A stretch of 64,000 nucleotides of DNA, taken from contig SCFE01000006.1 in NCBI GenBank assembly GCA_004352715.1, positions 1,162,614-1,226,613 on the forward strand, in the 5' to 3' direction. Below, one piece after another: positions 34,179 to 47,632 of this stretch (within the stretch, counting starts at the first letter, position 1; every line of letters starts with the position of its first letter). The translations under genes were made by a program, and so were the position numbers. The notes under the pieces were generated by a model. The model had not been told where the DNA came from, ran no database searches, and saw nothing but the letters and a program-made list of their open reading frames with translations. The DNA is from Hofstenia miamia (taxonomy: Eukaryota > Xenacoelomorpha > Acoela).

Positions 34179-34860
34179 AACCATATCTTGATAATAGAAG
34201 TATAGCCTTTCCCCGCTGTAAAACTACTGACAGTTGCTGGAAAAAATTTGTAGAAATCGTATTCAGATCGAAAGAGGCACTTCTGGCAGAAGACATCTTG
34301 GATAATATTTTGATAGCAATTGGTGACCATCCTCCTAGAGATTTTACTGATAGTGGTATAAAGGATATACCAGCAGCTGAACATGATTCTGCGTATTTAG
34401 TAAGCTTTCGGTTGTCTGAAACTTCCAGAGTATGACCAGCACTAGTACCTGCAAGAGAAACAATCGAAGGCTGCAGTGAACTAATTAGTCANCACAATAT
34501 TTTGATAAAAGAAGTGTAGCATTTACTCGCTGTTAAATTACTGACAATTGCTGGAAAAAATTTGTAGAAATCGTATTCAGATCGAAAGAGGCACTTCTGG
34601 CAGAAGACATCTTGGATAATATTTTGATAGCAATTGGTGACCATCCTCCTAGAGATTCTACTGATAGTGGTATAAAGGATATACCAGCAGCTGAACATGA
34701 TTCTGCGTATTTAGTAAGCTTTCGGTTGCGTGAAACTTCCAGAGCATGGCCATCATTAGTACCCGAAAGAGAAACAATCGAAGATTGCAGTGAACTAATT
34801 ACAGTCACGAGCACGAGACAAAGCACAAATTTGAAGCAGTTGCAAAAATTGTGTCCCTAA
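34179..34860 (+). repeat. two near-identical units of about 314 bp sharing an open frame of unknown identity
   Basis: 34179-34491 and 34493 onward are near-copies offset by 314 bases, differing at scattered positions, with a single N between them. Both carry the same plus-strand frame: CWKKFVEIVFRSKEALLAED, then ILDNILIAIGDHPPRD, then an acidic stretch. In the first unit it ends at TGA after ETSRV. In the second it continues through WPSLVPERETIEDCSELITV to a stop at 34860. I do not recognise the protein. It may be an old repeat family or two alleles or copies joined at a contig end. Confidence 0.6.
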
Positions 34861-37800
34861 GTCGATCATGTCGCGCAATTCTTTCACCATCAACCGCGCA
34901 TTACATAGCATGATCACCGAATAAATCCAAAAGCTTAAAGCATTTTGGACATTTTTTGTCCCCATCAATTAAGGAGATGCTAAGCCGATAACAAAGCAAA
35001 ATTCGGAATTCAGCAGGAGCAAAGCAAAGACCAGGTGCGTTCAAGGGAATCGCAGCCAACCAATGCCCACTTCCTGGTATGACTACTTTATCTCTAATTG
35101 CAAATTTTAAGAAATTAATATGATTCTACTTTGCTTTCACATGATGTGCTTTTGTTTCAGACACTGAAGAACTAAAGTTCAGAGTTGCAACGGGAATATG
35201 ACTTGATGTGATGACGAAGCGAGACCCGTTAAAATTGTGAATCATATGATGCGTGATCCGATTCGACCCATTTTTTATTGTTGCTATCAAGGTTTTGATT
35301 GTAAATACATTGCGATGAGGCAGCACAACTCATTAGTCTTCACAGACATAGTAAAGACGGAAATTCATTTTTGGATAAGGTTCTAGAATTTCACATAATT
35401 TAGTGTATGAAGCAAAAGCAATTGTAAATTTTTTGTGAAGTCTACCTTCTAGCAAAGTCTAAATTGAACCTCAGCTAAATTTCTCAAGATTTCAAATATT
35501 AGTCCCTAACTGTAAGATATTCTTCTATTTGCTCAAAATATTGTGTTATATTTATTAATGTAACTCCATTTTGGGCAACAAACATTTCGATTTAGATTTA
35601 GACCCGAATTTCAAGACTTAGTATTAACTTAATATTAACCATATACAGAAACAATCGAAAATTAATATAAGAAATTCTGAAATCATTAAAAACCATTTCG
35701 GCGGCATGAAATCTGCGTATTCAATGTTTACATAATAATGAAACTACCAGCACTTTTATGCACACTTAGTTGTTGTACCCGATTGACCTTTCAAAAAATT
35801 CTGACCCGGCAACCCAGATGCAACTGAGCTAAATGACCCTTGAAAAATTATTCAATGACTTAAGCTTTCTAACAGAAAGCTTTCCTTATGAGCTTCAATG
35901 GCTGCATATTTTTGGAGTAGCAACATATTTTTGAAATGAAATATTTTTCAAACGAATGCACTTGATTTTGAGTCTTTTGCTGATTTATATTCTTACATGA
36001 AAGCTAGGATAAGCAATGAATGGAAGTCCAGAATGTTAAACTACATATATATATTATTTCATTTTATCCTCAAGACAATCATGTAGTATTGTACAGCATT
36101 TTTTATAATTGCCGAAAATTATTTACAATTCCGGTTGATTCAATAATCAAATTCAGTATTTCGTAGAATAATGCATAACATATAAGCTTTCAGAGTTCAA
36201 TGAAACAGATTTTGATGTTGCTGTAGCTACGACTTTGCTTTGCACATAATGGTTACTTTTAGTATATTGAATGAAAACTACATCAGTTTGCTCAAGAGAT
36301 TATTCTTACATACTATGTCATCTACAAGCAAAGAGAAGGCTGAATAGTACACAGGTTCTTAATCTTAGTTAAATAAGCATTTGTTAGAAAAGAATACATT
36401 ATTTATTTTCTTTTTCTGTTTTGTGAAAATCGTGGATAGATAGATCAATACTATTTTAGCTAATCATAATTCTGCTAGTTCTTATCATGCAGACATTTCG
36501 TCATTTAACTTTATGTGAAATTTCAACTTCCTCTAATCAACTTTACTTCTAAGGGAAGACCGGTCTAACTTTGCGCGATTTAAGATAAAATCGCTTGATT
36601 TCTCAACCATCATATTAGATAAACGCTTAGAAATATTTAATATAAACCATTTTTGACTTATAATTGAAAACTTAGGGCAATCTTAGATCAAAATAATTGA
36701 TTTAAATGATATTTGAAATTGGAATCTAATTTATGTTTTATTACAACTATATGAGTGGTTATCAAATAAACAAATTAACTTTGAATGTTGACAACAATTA
36801 TAATGCTACATTCTTCAACTAATTTATAGCTGAATACGAATCTCATTAGTGAGGCGAAATATTTGCCAAAAAAAATTTAATCCATTATGTAAGTGCGCAG
36901 ATCTTCAGAGGATTTAGCTTTCGCTCGATTTTATGTATTGACAAAGAATTCAATTCGAACGGAATTTACCAAAGTAAAAAATTGTGAAATTCTGATTTCA
37001 GGTAATCTCGCAAAGTATTTTCCTTTAACAAAAACTTTCATATGAGCTATTTGCAATACAATAAATATCTCACTGTCACAAGTATATTCAGATTTTTAGA
37101 AAGAAGTAGTTAAGCAATTACTTAGGAGTGGGCCTGTAAAATCCGATTTATTTTCCCTAAGTGTATGTCAATATAAACTTCTAGATATTTGTAGTTTTTA
37201 GATGCAAATGTAATGCATTTAAATGATAGTAGTAAGAGGATTTGATTAGTAGAAAAAGGCACAATACTACGGTTTGAAGGAAATTAATGAAATTTAAAAA
37301 CCTAATTGTGAATTTTTCCCAAAACAGGAAAAACAGCGAAAAACTTCAAATATGGGTGTATTTTTCCAGATGAACTCCTTAGCTCTAAACTGCCCATGTT
37401 CTTTATAAAAAATAGTTTTTCCAGAGTTTCAAGCAATTTTCTCTAAGCCTTTTATGAAACTTGAGAATCCTGAGATTATGAACACAACTATTGGAGAAGG
37501 TGCTCGAACGTAATGTTAAAAAGGTGCATTAAAGTGTAATGCTGTTGCTGAAATACCTAAAAAGATTCACTATTTTCTATTGAAAATTCTAATTTTTCTT
37601 AAAAATATTGAAATTCTTAATATTCCTAATGTTCAGTTAATCAGAGGGTCGTAATTCCATGGGAGCATAAACTAATCTTAATTGTGTCTGTTTTATTTAG
37701 GTAGCCCACACAAACAAAATTGAGGCGTGCCTTGCACTAGGATAGATGTTGTGGGGCCTCCGCCTCATTACTTACAACTATCTGAGAAACAATAAGAAAA

Positions 37801-39376
37801 ATTTAATAATTCCTTGACAGTTTATAAGGTTAGGGTACTCCTTTACTATACTACAAAATGTATAATTTTGGAGATTTTGTATTTTGATTTATTGCTATGT
37901 GAACCCTGAATAATTTTAAATGCGAGATACCCTATTCGATTTATAGATGAACATTGTTGCCCCTGAAGAAAGTTCAAAGTGATATTATTTGTTGAGCCAA
38001 TTTCAGAGTAGTACAAGATCGAGGAACTGGAGAAGTTAGGGTCGTAGAAAAGTAAATTGTTGGGAGAGTGACCATTTTAGAGGGAATAAATAGTAAAGAT
38101 GTCAGAAGAAAACAAATCTTTATTAAGTTCAGTAATCAATGATACCTCAAATTCAACCAACTCTTTCAAATTTGATGCTAAATTTACAAGAAACTGTAAT
38201 AACTGTGCTTTGATTAACTTATACTAATTATACTAATTTTTTTAATTAGGTTTTGCAAGGTAAATGTAATTGTAGACTAACTCAATTTCTTATCACCTGC
38301 AACCACTGATAGAAATCAAATTTTATATTATCAAGATTTTTTAAAGAGGTCTTTTATTTAAAATGTCAGTGGAATCTGATTTGTTAACGATCATTGTAAA
38401 TTAATCAGTTGATATGGCATTTAACAGCTGATACCATAGTGTTTCCCAGATTAAACAGTTTGGAATTATATAATAATTGGATGCAGTGAATCAAATTCTT
38501 TAAGCTAAGAGTTTCTTAACAGCAGTGAATTATTTATAGTGTTTCGATTTTTTTCACAGTTTATTGAAGCACAAAATGATGTCTTCTCAGGAACCTGATT
38601 TATAATATCAAAATAAATATAATGAATTACTTTTTAATAATCTTAAAATCAAATTACTTCAATTTAAAGAATACAGAAGTATGATAGTGTATGCATAAAT
38701 GTCAGTTTTTCAAAAAAAATTGATTCTAGGTAAAATTAACGTTAATAAATAAAATATATTTAGGCAATAAAATATATTTTCATTAAATGCTTATTATACC
38801 AATGGTTCACTTAACTATGTCATGATATTTTGAAGACAAACATTAATGAATTTTTCATGTACATTATGTTAACATATTGCACCAGATTCACGAAAAATTT
38901 TATATCAATACTAGCTAAAAGATACCGCATCTAATCAATGATTCAATGCAACTACAATCAATAAATCAATATGCATATTTGATAACAAGTAGCGCAGTAC
39001 AAAGTAATCTTATTTTTATTGTTTTAAANTATATATTTACAGCATATTTTGCTAAGATTTATATTAATTGGAATAGAGCACATTGCTTTAACGTTTTCTA
39101 CTATAATTTAGTCATCTTCAGAAATAATAAAATTTGTGGGAAATTGATTCAGATTTTACAATATACTACAATAATTAATTAATACAGATACAGTGATCTT
39201 ATGTTTTTTGCCTATTTAATAGCATTGATTTTTCGTGATCTTTAATTAGTATGGCTTCAGATATTTTTGATTTGTTTGATTTTAAAATTCTTCTAAAATT
39301 GTCCGGATTGATGTTATGAATGTGTGTAAATACTTCAGATTGAAGATGTCCCTTAATATGTTCGGATTTCAGCGTT

Positions 39377-39410
39377 TATATATATATATATATATAATAT
39401 ATATATATAT
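39377..39410. repeat. (TA)n microsatellite with one phase slip
   Basis: TA units with one ataat interruption. Confidence 0.96.
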
Positions 39411-39780
39411 TAATTCATTGCAATTATGTTAAATCCTAAGCTTAGAAAAAATACAGTATAAAAATTGATATTTCCCATTTCTAGAGTATATTTTTAAATG
39501 AAAGTAATTTCTATTTAAGAAATTTATTATAAATGTTTATACGACCAAGTTAATTTGTATATTGTATATTTTTTAATTCTTTATTAGTGCTAATCTCTTT
39601 ATTTGTAAAAAAACTAAAGAATGATTAAATAATACATACAACAATATAAAACTGCCATAATTATGAGCAGCAAGCATATAGACTTACATATTATGACATT
39701 TTACAATATCATTGTAAACATTTATATTTTTAAAATAAATACTTAGCTAAATTTGTAGCTATTTTTGCAATGCATTTGAN

Positions 39781-39814
39781 TATATATATATATATATATA
39801 ATATATATATATAT
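39781..39814. repeat. (TA)n microsatellite with one phase slip, next to an N
   Basis: Near-identical in structure to the array 400 bp upstream. The adjacent N marks a contig join in the repeat. Confidence 0.95.
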
Positions 39815-42260
39815 AGTAATCAAGTTGCAAGTTAGAAATATAAGCCTTTGAAGCAAAAATACATATTTTAGTGAATTTTAATGAAAAAATGATTTTATGT
39901 GTAGTATATTGACAATACTATATCTGCAATTTTGCACAATGACTCTTGTGTATTTATGAAAATTCAATCCTAGGCAATCTCTAACCTCTATGGAAAATTT
40001 CAAACCGAACCTTAATAAGGATATATTCTTCAATAGAAATAATTTATACTTAAATTAAATGAAAGTCATGCATTGAAATTGACCAATCCACACCCCATTT
40101 ATGTTCTTAGTTAAATTTGCAGAAAATAATTTTCACAATTCTATGCATTTCCTATTTTATTTATTGCATTGTACTGTTGTTTTATTTCATAGTAGATTTA
40201 TTGGTTTATCTTCTGAAACATGGTGACATATGAGAAACCAAGTAGCGTAAACAGTGAAAGCTATAAAACCGCCAGAAATCCACTCATTCATACAAATATT
40301 TTGCAAAACCTGAAGTTTTTTAAGCTTCATTTAATTCCAGACATCTAAATATTTGATTACTCACAGATTTTAAAATCTCAATTATTTTGTATTCAGTGTT
40401 TTTAAAAACTCTTCAATTAAAATCGAATTATTATCAATCAAGCACGAAAAATTCAAAAAAATTATAAATTTGTGAATAAAGTATTATTATATTTTTATTA
40501 TTTTAGCGGCGTTGAATACCTTTGAATTTTATAGCGCCTCCGAATATCAAAGTCTCTAAATACACAAACTTTCATAGCAACTTTGAATATTTTGAAGGAA
40601 AAATCAAATAACCTCAGAATTAATGCTTAATATTAGCAAATTTAAAAATATAATTTTGTATGTTATGCATTATTGGTAATGTGAATTTTTGCTGTCTTAG
40701 AATGCAACCAGAATACTGAAGTCTCACTCGAAATTTCCAACAGATTTTATGCATCATTTTAACTAAAATATTGTCAATGTCTCTTAGTGAAACAATTTTT
40801 TTAATGCTGTAAACATGTAGCTCTTGTTGAATGAAATGCCTGCGTAAACCAGTGTGACGTGCTGCTTCCCTTTAATATCTATGCAAGTATGCTGCTAGCA
40901 AAATCTTTTAAATTCTAAAAAAACGTGTCAAATCGGGGTACCGAGAAATTTATTTTACAATTAAACCGAGTCTCGCACGTTCAAATCCACACTTTATGAA
41001 GTGTTTGTAACTTTTGCAACATGTGTGATGATAAACTAACCACTTTGCAATTATTACGTATACATTTTTTAACTGTCTATTTAAATTTGTTCAAGAATTC
41101 TCATATATAATGTGACAATTCATGAACTATGTATTGTAATTTAAGCCGATTGATTTATATATATACTGTTATTGTACAAATGGCTTGGTTTGTACCTCAA
41201 ATTTTACAGAATTCCATTTTGTTTCTATTCTTAATATAATTTTTACACTTGGCACAATTGTAATGGGATAGCCTTTTCTTCAATCCAAAGAAGAATCTAC
41301 TGTTAAGTGATATTTACTAACCCACATCTCAAATTATTTATTAATTCATTTGTGTAGATTTTTTTACAATATTATAACTCTAATTGTATTTCTTAAATTG
41401 TCTTGCTTATTCATATGAATAGTAGGACGTCTATTGATATTGAAATAAAGTTTATATCTATGCCCAAATTTCAGAACAATTTAAGGGGAGCAGGCGCCCC
41501 CCCCCCTAGTTATTAAAAATGCAAATGTAGTGCCATGAGCTCTTTTACAATTGCTCTTTGATTATCATTGCAATATTGTGTAGGAACGTTAATTTTTTTA
41601 GCTTAAGTTTTAATTTTATCGTTCACACATGAATTCCTTCCTTTCTTTTTTTTCATATTGAATTTTAGGGTTTTTTGCTTAGTGACGTATTTCAATAATT
41701 AAGACAATAATACTTAGTCAACTTCAGTAATATTTAATAAAGTGTATTTAATTATTTGACAATAGCTATGCAGTTTGACAGCATATTTCATAGAATTTGA
41801 AAGGTCAACGGATGGACATTTTAAACAGAAATGTATATCTTATAGAATTTTGTTATTTAGTTGTCATTATTAGTATGCCGAATCGCAATTTGTACGCCAA
41901 ATAAATATATGAAAAATAGATATTCACATGCTTTACATTTTCCTTATTTATTTTTAGCAAACATAATTTACTCAACACATGTTTGGAAATTTGTGCACTT
42001 CAAAATTTCTCAATGTTATTGGTTATGACTAGAAGAAAAGAAACCCGTTTAAGAAACTAAAAAAATGGCTAACATTGCAGCCAAGACATTAAAACACTTC
42101 AATCCTCAACCACCTCACTATCTTCCACGAAGCTAGCTATTGTTTTAACCTGAATTTTTACATCTTAATTTTATATGGAACAAGAATACATATTGTAATA
42201 GATCTCCTCTTTTAAATTCAGCCTTAATTTTTAAATAAGATTCACCTCTATCTTAGGACG

Positions 42261-42282
42261 ATATATATATATATATATATAT
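42261..42282. repeat. (TA)n microsatellite
   Basis: About 11 TA units at the left edge of the Tc1-bearing segment. Confidence 0.96.
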
Positions 42283-42284
42283 GT

Positions 42285-42480
42285 CAATGAGCCAAGCTTC
42301 TAACGAGCCGAGCCGAACCGAGCTTGAGCAGAGTATTGGATATACAACGAGCCCAAAACGAGCCGTTTTTAAGCATACCAAATTTATAGCGCTGCTTTTT
42401 AATTTGAAAAAAATGGCCACTTTTCAAAATTTGAGGATTTTATCTAAAATTTCTCGATGGCACTGGTACAATTAATAGTT
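42285..42480. repeat. degenerate gagccgagcc-type sequence left of the Tc1 fragment
   Basis: Starts with repeated (a)cgagcc / gagccgaaccgagc units (about 42290-42370), then AT-rich sequence. No product was recognised. The units resemble a short degenerate satellite. Confidence 0.45.
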
Positions 42481-42487
42481 CAAAATA

Positions 42488-42802
42488 TTGCCAAATATTC
42501 GAGGAATTTGTACCATACACAACCTGCTATATCCCTATTCATGCATCTTAAAACAAAATGGAGTAACCCCTCATAACTCAAAATCGACAAAGGAATTTTT
42601 TACCAATTATAATATTCAAGTTATGAAATGGCCACCAAATACGCCAGATCTAGTACTCATAGAGAACGTGTAACAGATTTTAAAGGATTTTGTCGAGAAA
42701 AAAATTCCACAAATCTGAAATAATTAAAGAGTTACATCATTGAATCGCAACACCAAATAACTCAAGAAGTTAAAGCCCGCTTAATGGATTCCGTTTCAAG
42801 AC
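42488..42802 (+). pseudogene. Tc1-type transposase C-terminal fragment
   Basis: The frame reads LKQNGVTPHNSKSTKEFF, then VMKWPPNTPDLVLIENV, matching Tc1 (QQDGA-x-PH-x-S-x-x-T-x-x-W and WPSQSPDLNPIENVW). After a nonsense codon and a shift it continues KSYIIESQHQITQEVKARL, then MDSVSRR, matching the Tc1 ending RLVDSMPRR. It stops exactly where a TA array begins (42803). Stops and shifts make it inactive. The Asp and Glu around PDL...IEN are still present. Confidence 0.8.

Positions 42803-42836
<34 letters not shown>
42803..42836. repeat. (TA)n microsatellite
   Basis: About 17 TA units directly following the Tc1 fragment's SRR codons. Confidence 0.97.
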
Positions 42837-42839
<3 letters not shown>

Positions 42840-44122
42840 AGAAGCGTATTAAAATAACAAGCATGTTTGCTAGATTTTGGTAAGCCATCTGCTATTTAAT
42901 TTTGGCTTGAAATTAGGATGTCAGTATTTTTCTTCATAAAATTTTCCCAATTGAGGACTTCCACGGGATAAATAGAGACAGGAAATTCATCACATATATT
43001 ATCCTCCACCAGAAAGTCTACAGAAAATTGAATTTGTTATAAGTATAACCTTATTGCAACAGCGACCATTTTCATCCACGTGGAGCATGAAATTGATTAC
43101 AATTTCAAACTTCTGAAATTATAAGGGAAATCTGACACCATATCGTCTAATCTACTGAGTTTAAAGATTAAGCGATATTTGGGTAACGCAACAAAGAATT
43201 CATTTAACTATTAACAGCGAGCAATTTAAATTTCAATTTCCAATACGGATAGAAAAAGCAAGCGTAAACCTAAGAAGTCAAGAAACTGAAATCCTGATAT
43301 TAAAGAGCATAATTTTTGAAACTAACAGACATTTACTGAAGGTAATTAAAAGTAGTAATAGAAACAAATTACAACAGTGTGGTTAATTCAAATCAGATAA
43401 AGGACATTTCCTCCTTCAAATGCCAATGAATGATTGGAATAAAAAATTTATGCTTTTAATAGAAACTGCAGGCAGCAAATACATTTCTTAATTCTGTTTT
43501 AAGTGCTTGCTATTTACAGATTTCATTACACTAATAGGGAAGCACTAACAATCTTTGTCAGCTTTATAAGTTTTTTGCTCTACTTAAAATGAAAAATTGG
43601 AATAATTGCGTTTTTATAGTCTGAGCTGCAAAAAATTTGAAACAAAATGACGTCACATTAAAATATACATATTTTGAAATTCATATATATTTTAATTTAT
43701 TTAAACTGGTACTCAAAAAACTGAATGATCAATATATTCAACAGGCACTTAAATTTCGCTAAACTCAAAAGACTTACATTGTAGGCTTCCTCGTTCTGAA
43801 CATGGGCAAGTACAAGGGGGCTTGATGAGTTGAAGCCCCATCATTCAAAGCAAATATTTGATAAAGCTCTTCAATGAAATGAACAAACCTACTAAATAAT
43901 GAAGGCCATTATAAATTTAGCTCCTCCAAATCTTAAAATCTGTACTCGCCCATGTTCCTGAGACTTTTTTGGGATGATATGATCTTAGCTTTATATTTTG
44001 TCTTAGTAAATAAAAATATATCACCAGAACTTTCACTGGTTCATTCCAATATAAAAAGTTGAAATTCATTTTCAAATTGCTAAAACCTAATCAAAAAAAC
44101 TCAACTGATTTCCAAATGATGA
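42837..44122. other. gene-free DNA
   Basis: AT-rich. 43795-43812 (gaacatgggcaagtaca) recurs inverted at about 43940-43957 with one mismatch, enclosing about 130 bases, and could be a small inverted-repeat element. Confidence 0.6.
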
Positions 44123-44575
44123 TACAGTAGAACTCCTCTATAGTGAACATCCTCTATTATGAACTATAGTAGACTTCCTCTATAATAGACTCCCTCCTTT
44201 GTAATGAAATTTCTCTATTAAAAATGCTACTATAATCGAACTTCATGGTGTGATATTTCCTAGTTCATTTGGAATTCCTCTATATAAGAATTAAATATGC
44301 AATAATTTTATTTTTTCAGATGTTATACATGTAATTGTTTTATGTACTAAGCAAAATCCCCTCATTATGGAAATTATTTTAAGGAGAAAAAGACTGTTTT
44401 TGGAATATTTTGAAAAAAAGCAATATTTTGTTATATTGTAATTGCCCTGATCACAGCGTTTGCTATATACTTGCAATAAATCCAAGAGTAACTGAAGTAT
44501 TTTTTTCATCCTCAATAATGAACTGAATCCTCTATAGTAAGCAAACGCAATTCACTATAGAGGAGCTCTACAGTA
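44123..44575. mobile_element. pogo/Tigger-type MITE
   Basis: The left end TACAGTAGAACTCCTCTATA and the right end, read inverted as TACTGTAGAGCTCCTCTATA, match at 18 of 20 positions, and five more bases (GTGAA) match perfectly. TA at each edge fits the TA duplication of Tc1/mariner/pogo elements. CAGT plus a ctcctctatagtgaac repeat is typical of pogo-type ends, and subterminal cctctatta repeats follow. The body is about 450 bp with no transposase, so it is non-autonomous. Confidence 0.75.
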
Positions 44576-45053
44576 TTTGAACATGCATTGTATGAATAGA
44601 AAAACAGTCCTGTGGACCTTCCAATGTGATTAGATTTAGAACACGTAGGAACTATTTTTCACATCACTTTGTGTTAACTATGAAGTTAACTATTCGAAGT
44701 TTAACTTTTATTTTTCAATGACTGAAGGTACCCGAATGCAAGAGCAGCAGAGACGCCTAGTTGATCTAAAATGCGTTATCGACCTCCTTATAATAGACGT
44801 ATAACATAATTTAGAATCCAGACAGTCTTGTCATCTGCACACTAAGAATTAAATAGTACAAAATATTTTGTTTTCCTGGCATCATATCAATCACCCTCTA
44901 TGCTTCTATTTATATACTACAAATATAAATGCTATTTGGAGGGCCGAAGAAGAATGTTAACTAATGTGACAAACATAATCAAAAATAACTCCTCTAAAAG
45001 GTCCCGTCTAGACAAATTACTAACTGAGAGTGTCCATAAAAATTCCTGGTTCA

Positions 45054-45248
45054 TTATCTTATAACCTGCGCTATTGTTGGGAGATCAGTTGAAGCTACTC
45101 GATATTTGTTTGCGACTTCCCACAATGGTTGAGAATCCTTAATTATAATAGAATTAGAATCTTCTTCAAATATAGCGACATACATGTATAAAATTAACAT
45201 CTCTTTCTGGTAAATGTAGTAATTTTGAATCTTTTCTGGAAAAAACAA
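45054..45248 (-). pseudogene. possible CENP-B/psq-type DNA-binding fragment of a pogo-like transposase
   Basis: The minus-strand frame contains SQPLWEVANKYRVASTDLPT, resembling the helix-turn-helix of Tigger/pogo transposases (VA-x-KYGV-x-x-STL). A pogo-like end occurs about 0.8 kb upstream on this strand (45990-46080). Only about 20 residues are convincing. Confidence 0.25.
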
Positions 45249-45989
45249 AGACTATAAAGTATATTCCACCGTATCCATGGTTTCAAAACAATTCCCTTCG
45301 TATTCTGAATAAGCAAATGATTCTTTGGAGACAATAAATAGAATAACTGAATTACTATCAGATTATTGTATTCAATATTTTGAGTATCCGAGATTAAATG
45401 CTTAATTAAGCCCCAAGGTCCTACCAGAGGCTATGCATGGGCTATATGGTCCAACCAAACGTGCTTTATTTTCAAATTGAGTTTTCAGGGCAATATGGTA
45501 AGTGTTAATATGTTGAACTTTTTTATATTAGTTAATTCCACTAACGATTGGGATAACTATAGAAAATTGTAGTGGTGTAAATCAAATTTTTCGTCTTGAA
45601 AAATGATGCCTATTTTTCTTAATAATTCAATATGTTGTATAATTTTGGCGTAAATATTCTTCTTCAAAAGCAAAAACTAGATTGTCAATGTGTAGCCATG
45701 CAATAGAACAAATGTTTTTTAGCTGTAGCCTAGGCTAAATAATTAGTTAATTGATTCCAAATGTCTAAGGTTGTGTTTAATTATATTAGAAACAAATATG
45801 AGAATGCTGGATGTCTCTATTGATCCATTGTTAACTTCCAAGACAAGAAATGAGAAATCTGTGGGAATCGTAGAAGAGAAACGATCGTAAAAGTGAGTGC
45901 ACGTTTTTGTGTAATATTGACAGTTATTGTTAATGATTTGAATGGTTTAACCTATTCACACAGCTTTTTTTGCTTTATGAATCTTATAA

Positions 45990-46080
45990 TACAATGCGCC
46001 TTATAGTTGAATATAGCTGTTTTCATTGATACTGTATGTGTTATAATCCAGTGAGCTTTATAGTTCGAGAAATACGGTGA
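45990..46080. repeat. possible terminal sequence of a DNA transposon
   Basis: tgcgccttatagtt and gagctttatagttcgag, then aaatacggtga, resemble widespread transposon ends of the type ggcgccttatagtccgaaaaatacgg. The partner end was not found. Confidence 0.3.
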
Positions 46081-47632
46081 TATTGAATGCAAGAGTAGTA
46101 CCAAGGCAAGTCTGCATACCTTCCCTGAGATTTATGTTATCACCTCGTCTAAATTGAGGTACTAATCAATTTTGAAATAGAGAGCGGTTGACTAGCTCTT
46201 ATAAATTCTGATGTAGATGTAGAAGGAACCCACCTCATTAATCATTATTGTAACAGGTTGTTCTTCTTATAGCAATTTACTTAGGCAACGATTTATCAAA
46301 TGATCCAAATGATCGATTTCTACGTCATAGTTTTTTAAGTTAATCCAATTTGATGAAAGTAATGACCGTAAGTTGACAGACAAATTTTATTTCAAAGTTT
46401 ACCTAGAATACATCAATTTTTACGTAAATATGGTTTCATTTCACGAATAAACCTATTTCAAATACCTGGCCAATAACATAATTTAATATTATTGATTACT
46501 ATGCTACTATGCTTTCTATGCTATCCTAAGAAGAAGAGCGCTGACAAATTTGGCTAATAATAACCTCGTATTTGCACAAAACATTATCTTTAAGATTCCA
46601 AATAGTTGCAAAAATGTCTACTCAAAAATGCAAATTCAGATATAAATTTATTCTTTGCATTCCCTATAGAAACAAAGAACAATTATAATAGACTTACATT
46701 AACGACGGTTATAGTTTTTCTGCCTTCCAGATTTTCTACTTTTGAGAAAACGTGTTCAATTTCTTTGGAAACTATTGGAGTATTTTTTAGTTTTTGAGCT
46801 GCTATGGCAGCAGAATCTTGTTTTCTTGTATGTTATCGGAATATTTTTTCACTTTTTGAAAATCAGGTTTTTTTTATAATTACTTTGCGACTTGATTGAT
46901 AAGGCTCAAATTCATTGCCAAGCAATCAACAACCATGTTTGACTTAATCAAATCAATTCTTTCTTGTAAAATAACTGAATAACTTTCGAAATTATTCCGA
47001 AGTTTTATAAATAAATTGAAGTTTGAAAAATAAAGAACTCTCATTCAGTAATCTAGAAATAACAGTGCATTTTCCTTTTCCGCTAAAAAATCAAAAAAAT
47101 GCTTAGCAATATAATAATTTTCAGAAAAATATAAGCATGAATTGAGCTAAGACTCCAGTGTGTATTTTCGGGTTTTGGTGGAAGAGGTTTCTTCGGCCAA
47201 CAATTCTTATTGATAAACTTTTGCAAATTTCTTCAAGACGGTAATGCCATATGCCAAGTACAAGTAGGGCACGTTATTCTCAAGCATCTCTGATCTATAT
47301 AATTAATATCTCGATGTCATTATAGGATGTGAAGAGTTATATATGGCATAAATATAATTAATATTGTAATAAAATTAGGAAATAAATCGTTTTCAATACA
47401 TGCAAATTAAATAATAGCTCAGATATATTTAATATGTCAAATTCATAAACATCAATTTTCTTAGCCATAGCCTCTTGAATTTTTCAAACCAAGAGACATA
47501 CCTTTTGGCGAATTTTGTTCTTTATTTATTCAAAATGGTAGTCAAATTACTAAACCAGTTTTCAAAGGGAGCTGTTACAAATGAAAATGCAGAGTGTCTG
47601 TTCTACCAATAAACAAATAAATAAATAACTAA

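Larger units (their letters stand above)
34861..42260. other. gene-free AT-rich DNA
   Basis: Contains TA arrays at 39377-39410 and 39781-39814, the latter starting at an N. A run of C's lies at about 41500. The short frames at 35126-35326 (minus) and 38946-39182 (+) look non-coding. Confidence 0.65.
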
